Made by a program: the position numbers and the translations under genes. From Patescibacteria group bacterium (GTDB lineage: Bacteria; Patescibacteriota; UBA1384; XYA2-FULL-43-10; 1-14-0-10-43-13), in contig JAKJEK010000007.1 of the NCBI GenBank assembly GCA_022705465.1, positions 1 through 15,622 on the forward strand: a DNA stretch of 15,622 bases, written 5' to 3'. The notes below the pieces were generated by a model. That model was not told the DNA's origin. It ran no database searches and was given only the letters and a program-made list of their open reading frames with translations. Below, piece by piece: positions 12,227-15,622 of the stretch; within the stretch, counting starts at the first letter, position 1; each line of letters begins with the position of its first letter.

Positions 12227-12574
12227 ATGGACGTAGCATTTGAATGGCGTATCGAGGTCGATGAAGAGCGAATGATCGGATGGTTGCAAACTGATGTAGC
12301 GGTTGGTAACCTGACGATCCGCGGGTGTGTTCAACGGGAAGCGAAAAAGATGGGCTGGACGGAGGAGCCATTCTCCGACACGGTCTCAGCGGTCATTACA
12401 CTAGGAGACGACAAGCCCTATCCCGATAAGAAATGGAGGGAATACCAGCCGGGAGACGCAATCACCGGCACGCTGCATCTGCACACTTCCAGACGTTGCC
12501 ATGACACCGAAGATGAGGCCAAGCAACACGCCGAATATCAGATTCGGCAGATCCTGGCTGCTTTTCCCCAGTAG
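12227..12574 (+). CDS. Unknown 115-residue protein
   Basis: I do not recognise the family. The first 60 residues alternate polar and hydrophobic residues (FEWRIEVDEERMIGWLQTDVAVGNLTIRGCVQ), which suggests beta strands. The middle is charged and Pro-rich (DDKPYPDKKWREYQPGD). TGTLHLHTSRRCHDTEDEAKQHAEYQIRQIL then gives a strand and a C-terminal helix. Cys and His residues (C34, H80, H82, C87, H88) are not in a standard metal motif. GAGAGGG lies 7 bases before the ATG. It is a single-gene unit with a promoter and a clear terminator. Composition is GC-rich, like the other unknowns. Confidence 0.78.
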   Translation: MDVAFEWRIEVDEERMIGWLQTDVAVGNLTIRGCVQREAKKMGWTEEPFSDTVSAVITLGDDKPYPDKKWREYQPGDAITGTLHLHTSRRCHDTEDEAKQHAEYQIRQILAAFPQ

Positions 12575-12585
12575 CCACAACACTC

Positions 12586-12611
12586 AAGCGGACAACAGTG
12601 TCCGCTTTTAT
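12586..12611 (+). terminator. Intrinsic terminator of the 12227 gene
   Basis: AAGCGGACA (12586-12594) pairs with TGTCCGCTT (12599-12607) across a 4-base loop, followed by a T-rich stretch. It starts 12 bases after the stop. Confidence 0.88.
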
Positions 12612-12627
12612 TATTTATCAAGTCCTG

Positions 12628-12656
12628 TTGCGCCTTGCAGTTTTTTGGTGTAGTAT
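12628..12656 (+). promoter_or_regulatory. Promoter TTGCGC-17-TAGTAT for the 12687 gene
   Basis: TTGCGC (12628-12633), a 17-base spacer and TAGTAT (12651-12656) predict a start near 12663. The -35 box is only a fair match. Confidence 0.6.
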
Positions 12657-12686
12657 TGGGCGTTCGTGGACGAGGGGGGTGAAATA

Positions 12687-13169
12687 ATGATACGTGACCC
12701 GGAGGAGATCGGACAGAAAATTCAGCTTGCCACCAGCGGCCAGTCTGGCGTCAAGTACTCCAACTACGTATTGGAGGGACCGAAAAATGTGCCGCTACGA
12801 CCGGAAGCCTATGCGGTGGCGTTTGCCAGACGCCCGGACGAGCCGCGATACTATGTCGTGGCAAATACGGAGGAGGCCGCGGCTCGTCGAGACGAGTTTC
12901 GAGCCAGGATTCTGGACTACGAAGTCAGCCGGGAGGTTGAAGCGAACCAAAAGGCGATCATCCGCCGACACTTTGGTGGCATGGCAAAAGAATCGCGCTG
13001 GCGGGTCGCGACCACTGCGGTTACTGACGAGAACATGCCGCTTTACTTTGTCCTGTTTGGCAGGACCGCTGACGGCGGTGAGAAAACCGCCCATATCTAC
13101 CATCTACCAATCTTGCTCAGCAACGAGTGCCTGTCGGAGCTGAAGGCGCTGATTGCAGCTAATCGCTGA
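12687..13169 (+). CDS. Unknown 160-residue protein
   Basis: I do not recognise the family. The protein is soluble and mixed alpha/beta. The N-terminal part (MIRDPEEIGQKIQLATSG) is charged. Strands such as AYAVAFARR and PRYYVVANT follow, then a helix rich in Ala, Arg and Glu (EEAAARRDEFRARILDYEVSREVEANQKAIIRRHF). MPLYFVLFGRTADGGEKTAHIYHLPILL and a C-terminal helix come last. The ATG at 12687 is chosen because a GAGGGGGGTG SD lies just before it; an in-frame GTG at 12666 precedes that SD. It is a single-gene unit between its promoter and a 12-bp-stem terminator. It is among the most GC-rich genes of the window and sits directly before the AT-rich regulator genes. Confidence 0.78.
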   Translation: MIRDPEEIGQKIQLATSGQSGVKYSNYVLEGPKNVPLRPEAYAVAFARRPDEPRYYVVANTEEAAARRDEFRARILDYEVSREVEANQKAIIRRHFGGMAKESRWRVATTAVTDENMPLYFVLFGRTADGGEKTAHIYHLPILLSNECLSELKALIAANR

Positions 13170-13183
13170 GCTGGATCAACATC

Positions 13184-13216
13184 ATGTGGCTGACAGAGTG
13201 TCAGCCACATTTCCTT
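13184..13216 (+). terminator. Intrinsic terminator of the 12687 gene
   Basis: ATGTGGCTGACA (13184-13195) pairs with 13199-13210 (12 bp, 3-base loop), followed by a TTTCCTT tract. Confidence 0.82.
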
Positions 13217-13231
13217 AGTGAAGAGTTTTCT

Positions 13232-13262
13232 TAGTTATTTCTCAGTAAAAATGATATATAGT
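13232..13262 (+). promoter_or_regulatory. Probable promoter of the regulator/kinase operon, possibly leaderless
   Basis: A -10-like TATATA/TATAGT stretch (13255-13262) ends only 6-8 bases before the ATG at 13269. Any transcript from it would start at or beside the start codon. The -35 region (TTAGTTATT, 13231-13239) is poor, so an activator, perhaps the regulator itself, may be needed. Confidence 0.35.
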
Positions 13263-13268
13263 AATCAT

Positions 13269-13961
13269 ATGAGAATTTTAGTTATTGAAGATGATCACAA
13301 GATCGCCAATGCAATCAAGAGAGGTTTGGAACAGGAGTCGTTTGCCGTTGATGTCGCTTATGAAGGCAGTGATGGATTGGGGTCGGCATTAACGATTAAC
13401 TACGATCTAGTAATCCTGGACCGGATGTTGCCGGGTGCGGACGGCATGGACATTTGCCAAACCTTAAGGGCCGAAAAGAGTCAGGTACCAATTTTGATGT
13501 TGACGGCAAAAGACAAAATCAGAGATAGAGTCGAGGGACTAAACGCCGGCGCCGATGACTATTTAACCAAACCATTCGCTTTCGAGGAGCTTTTAGCACG
13601 CGTTAGAGCTTTACTGCGGAGGCCGTCCCAGACCACCCAAAACACACTCGCGGTCCGTGATATCACCCTAAACACTCTAACGTTTGAAGTTGAAAGGCAA
13701 CAGAAACAAATAAAACTTTCCGGCAAGGAGTACGCTTTGCTGGAATATATGATGAGAAATCCGAATCGCATACTAACTAAAGATGATATAATCACCCATG
13801 TCTGGGATTATGATGCCGATGTTTTACCCAACACAGTCGAGGTATATATTGGCTATTTACGCAACAAGATTGATAAGCCATTTTCCAGGAGTCAACCGCT
13901 CATCGAAACTGTACGCGGTTTTGGCTATAAGTTAGCAAGCCATGAAAATCAAAGAGATTAA
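13269..13961 (+). CDS. OmpR/PhoB-type response regulator
   Basis: The protein has 230 residues, standard for the family. The receiver domain (1-120) has the acidic pair D8-D9, phosphoacceptor D51 (VILDRMLPGADGM), switch T79 (MLTAKD) and K101-P102. After a short linker comes a winged-helix DNA-binding domain (about 130-225) with KLSGKEYALLEYMMRNPNRILTKDDII, HVWDYDADVLPNTVEVYIGYLRNKID and the closing RGFGYKL, all typical of OmpR/PhoB regulators. It should be phosphorylated by the kinase encoded by the overlapping next gene and bind direct-repeat DNA sites. The ATG at 13269 is chosen because the conserved MRILVIEDD starts there; no SD is present and the likely -10 is very close. The frame continues upstream to 13218, but that part is not conserved in type. 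The target genes cannot be told from this window. Confidence 0.95.
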   Translation: MRILVIEDDHKIANAIKRGLEQESFAVDVAYEGSDGLGSALTINYDLVILDRMLPGADGMDICQTLRAEKSQVPILMLTAKDKIRDRVEGLNAGADDYLTKPFAFEELLARVRALLRRPSQTTQNTLAVRDITLNTLTFEVERQQKQIKLSGKEYALLEYMMRNPNRILTKDDIITHVWDYDADVLPNTVEVYIGYLRNKIDKPFSRSQPLIETVRGFGYKLASHENQRD

Positions 13962-15000
13962 ATTACTAAAAACGCCCTTTAATAGTGCCTATATCAAGCT
14001 AACATTGTTTTACGTGTTGGTAATTATGGCAATCAGCATATCGTTTAGCTTTGCGATTTACCAAATATCTTCGATCGAGCTAGGACGTGGGCTGGGCCGT
14101 CAGAACAAAATATTAAGGGATATTCCAATAAGTAACGGAATATTAAGAGCAGAAATCGACTTTGAAAGGTTTCGCACGGAACAATTAGAGGAGAGCAGCC
14201 GGATATTAAAGCGCAACTTAATCTATTTCAATCTATCAATCTTATTCTTCTCTTCTATCGCCTGCTACTTCTTGGCGCGGAAAACAATGTCTCCAATCGA
14301 AGAGGCACTGGAGGCGCAAAACCGGTTTACTGCAGACGCTTCGCATGAATTGAGAACGCCACTGACCGCCATGCGGACGGAGATAGAGGTAAGCTTGCGG
14401 GATAGTAAATTAACCCTAAGCGACGCCAGAGAGCTATTATCCAGCAACCTTGAGGAGATCGGAAAACTGGAGGCTTTGTCTGGCGCTCTATTAAAACTAG
14501 CCCGATACAAAGATGAGGCCAGGACGAGTTTCGCGCCAGTGTCGCTCGCAGAGGTAGCGGCCGAAGCATATGAAAAAGTAGAGGGTTTGGCAATCAAAAA
14601 ATCAATCGAATTCAACAATAAGCTAAGCAATGTCGTAGTTTGCGGAGATAGGCATAGCCTAGTCGAACTTCTAGTGATTCTGTTAGATAATGCTATTAAA
14701 TACAGCCCGACCGGTTCACGTATCAAGATTGAAATTATTCAAGAGAAGCACTCGGCCATAGTAAAAGTAAAAGACGAGGGTATCGGTATTAAAGCCTCGG
14801 ATCTACCGTATATATTTAACCGGTTTTACCGGGCAGATACATCCAGATCAAAAGAAAAGGTTGATGGATATGGACTAGGCCTGTCTATTGCCAAACAGAT
14901 CGTTGATCTGCACGATGGCAGCATCGCCGCAAGCAGTAAACCAGGGAAAGGAAGCACTTTTACTGTGGGTTTGCCGGTGAATAACGCGACGGCTATTTAA
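13942..15000 (+). CDS. Membrane sensor histidine kinase
   Basis: This 352-residue protein overlaps the regulator gene by 20 bases, so the two are cotranscribed and probably translationally coupled. Transmembrane helices lie at about 19-41 and 93-112, with an extracytoplasmic loop of only about 50 residues between them. No separate sensor fold is apparent, so it probably senses at or within the membrane. RKTMSPIEEALEAQNRFTADASHELRTPL gives the HisKA dimerisation domain with phospho-acceptor H135. The ATPase domain has the N box with N250 (LLDNAIKYSP), G1 DEGIGI (278-283), F box IFNRFYRAD and G2 GYGLGLSIAKQI (309-320). It ends with GSTFTVGLP, the usual end of the fold. No recognisable HAMP domain is seen between TM2 and HisKA; the linker is short. 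It is AT-rich, like its partner. Confidence 0.94.
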   Translation: MKIKEIKLLKTPFNSAYIKLTLFYVLVIMAISISFSFAIYQISSIELGRGLGRQNKILRDIPISNGILRAEIDFERFRTEQLEESSRILKRNLIYFNLSILFFSSIACYFLARKTMSPIEEALEAQNRFTADASHELRTPLTAMRTEIEVSLRDSKLTLSDARELLSSNLEEIGKLEALSGALLKLARYKDEARTSFAPVSLAEVAAEAYEKVEGLAIKKSIEFNNKLSNVVVCGDRHSLVELLVILLDNAIKYSPTGSRIKIEIIQEKHSAIVKVKDEGIGIKASDLPYIFNRFYRADTSRSKEKVDGYGLGLSIAKQIVDLHDGSIAASSKPGKGSTFTVGLPVNNATAI

Positions 15001-15033
15001 ATCAGAACCGACATAGCACCATCATTAAAATAA

Positions 15034-15056
15034 AAACCAGCTGAAGTAGCTGGTTT
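15034..15056. terminator. Bidirectional terminator between the kinase and HAD genes
   Basis: AAACCAGCT (15034-15042) pairs with AGCTGGTTT (15048-15056) across 5 bases. The minus strand continues TTTTTATTTT, a good terminator for the HAD gene; the + strand has TTTAGTT for the kinase operon. Confidence 0.82.
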
Positions 15057-15069
15057 AGTTGGGTGCAAG

Positions 15070-15622
15070 TCAGTGCGGATGCGCTAACTTGGTGGCAGAA
15101 GCTGGAAAGTGTTGGTGGATTGCTGGCAGCAATTCCTCCGGTGCGATTAAGATTCTACGGTACCGCCCTTGCGACAGGGTGGCCTGGTCATGGAATCCCC
15201 AGGTAACTGCCAGGCACTCAACCCCTACCTTCTCCGCTTCGATTAAGTCGCCTAGAGTGTCGGTGACGAAAACGCAATCACCGGGCACCAAGCGGTAACG
15301 ATCAAAGATAGACCGGAACTTCTCCACTTTGCTGGTATGGATGTCGTTCCCGAGTATTTCTCGGAAATTCTTGTCTAGCCCGCGCTTCCTGAGGATAGCG
15401 ACGATGTGCTCGGTCAGACTAGAGGAAATTATGAACAAGTCATAACTTTCCCCCAACGCGGTTATGGCATCGGCAACGGCAGGAAGCGGTTCGAGCGCTG
15501 TCGATCGCGGACCGTACAGAGCGAAAAAGTCGGCAGCGGTGGATCGAGCCAACTTGCGTTTTCTCTCAATCCCGGCCATCGTCTCATTGATGTTGCCGCA
15601 GAAACAACGCCGGTATTCCTCC
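15070..15622 (-). CDS. HAD-superfamily phosphatase-like hydrolase (N-terminus outside window)
   Basis: The minus-strand frame is open from the window edge to a TGA at 15070-15072, giving 183 visible residues. HAD motifs II-IV are visible. These are YDLFIISSS (motif II Ser), DIHTSKVEKF (motif III Lys) and VFVTDTLGDLIEAEKVGVECLAVTWGFHD (motif IV acidic pair D-x3-D, then the usual strand ending in WG). Motif I (DxDGT) and part of the cap must lie beyond 15622. An internal ATG at 15579 has no suitable SD and would remove the catalytic Asp motif, so the gene is treated as 5'-partial. The overall style resembles phosphoglycolate-phosphatase-like members, but the substrate is unknown. The gene is GC-rich and convergent with the kinase gene. 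Confidence 0.85.
   Translation of the reverse strand, partial: EEYRRCFCGNINETMAGIERKRKLARSTAADFFALYGPRSTALEPLPAVADAITALGESYDLFIISSSLTEHIVAILRKRGLDKNFREILGNDIHTSKVEKFRSIFDRYRLVPGDCVFVTDTLGDLIEAEKVGVECLAVTWGFHDQATLSQGRYRRILIAPEELLPAIHQHFPASATKLAHPH

Noticed and set aside
12019..12243. Plus-strand 74-codon frame in the divergent promoter region
   Set aside because: It overlaps the minus-strand promoter at 12042-12069 and the + promoter at 12163-12191, and has no SD.
1..15622. Attachment sites, integron-like repeats, CRISPR array or tRNA genes that could explain the alternating gene classes
   Set aside because: I compared the intergenic regions by eye and saw no shared repeat longer than the 15-base promoter core, no regular repeat-spacer pattern and no cloverleaf-like sequence.

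Overview
The window reads like a contig of a Candidate Phyla Radiation (Patescibacteria) bacterium. This assignment is inferred from gene style, not from a phylogenetic marker. It rests on a secreted coiled-coil protein with a C-terminal GFSLFGW end that I recall as typical of this group, a compact lone two-component system, several core genes without a Shine-Dalgarno (SD) sequence, and many short proteins of no recognisable family. TGA is used as an ordinary stop codon, so the genetic code is standard in that respect. No rRNA, tRNA, CRISPR array, transposase or integrase is visible.

Layout, left to right. Positions 1-1209 hold the tail of an unknown gene and a pyruvate-kinase-like barrel protein. 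Positions 1367-3341 hold three single-gene units on the + strand: an unknown protein, a secreted coiled-coil protein and a two-helix membrane protein. Positions 3583-4540 hold a minus-strand unit in which a strong promoter, a possible 31-codon leader ORF and a terminator-like hairpin precede a zinc-ribbon protein and an 88-residue unknown, with mutually exclusive hairpins between the two genes. Positions 4656-7510 hold a PHP-domain phosphoesterase and the translational GTPase TypA/BipA. Positions 7537-8982 hold a convergent pair: a protein with three CxxC pairs and an unknown. Positions 9091-11325, minus strand, hold a membrane-anchored PQQ-type sugar dehydrogenase and an atypical receiver-domain protein with a long leader hairpin. 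Positions 11361-12069 hold a two-gene minus-strand operon of unknowns. Positions 12163-13169 hold two single-gene + units of unknowns. Positions 13269-15000 hold an OmpR-type response regulator overlapping its histidine kinase. Positions 15034-15622 hold a HAD-type phosphatase cut by the window edge.

The genes fall into two classes. Recognisable core-type genes (TypA, PHP protein, regulator/kinase pair) are AT-richer and often lack an SD. The unknown genes are GC-richer, have strong purine-rich SDs, near-consensus sigma70-type promoters with 16-17 base spacers, and GC-rich hairpin terminators, mostly one gene per unit. The two classes are interleaved rather than forming one block. The items most worth following are the divergent pyruvate-kinase-like protein, the possible attenuated leader at 4381-4505, the alternative intercistronic hairpins at 3907-3987, and the receiver protein with its structured leader.
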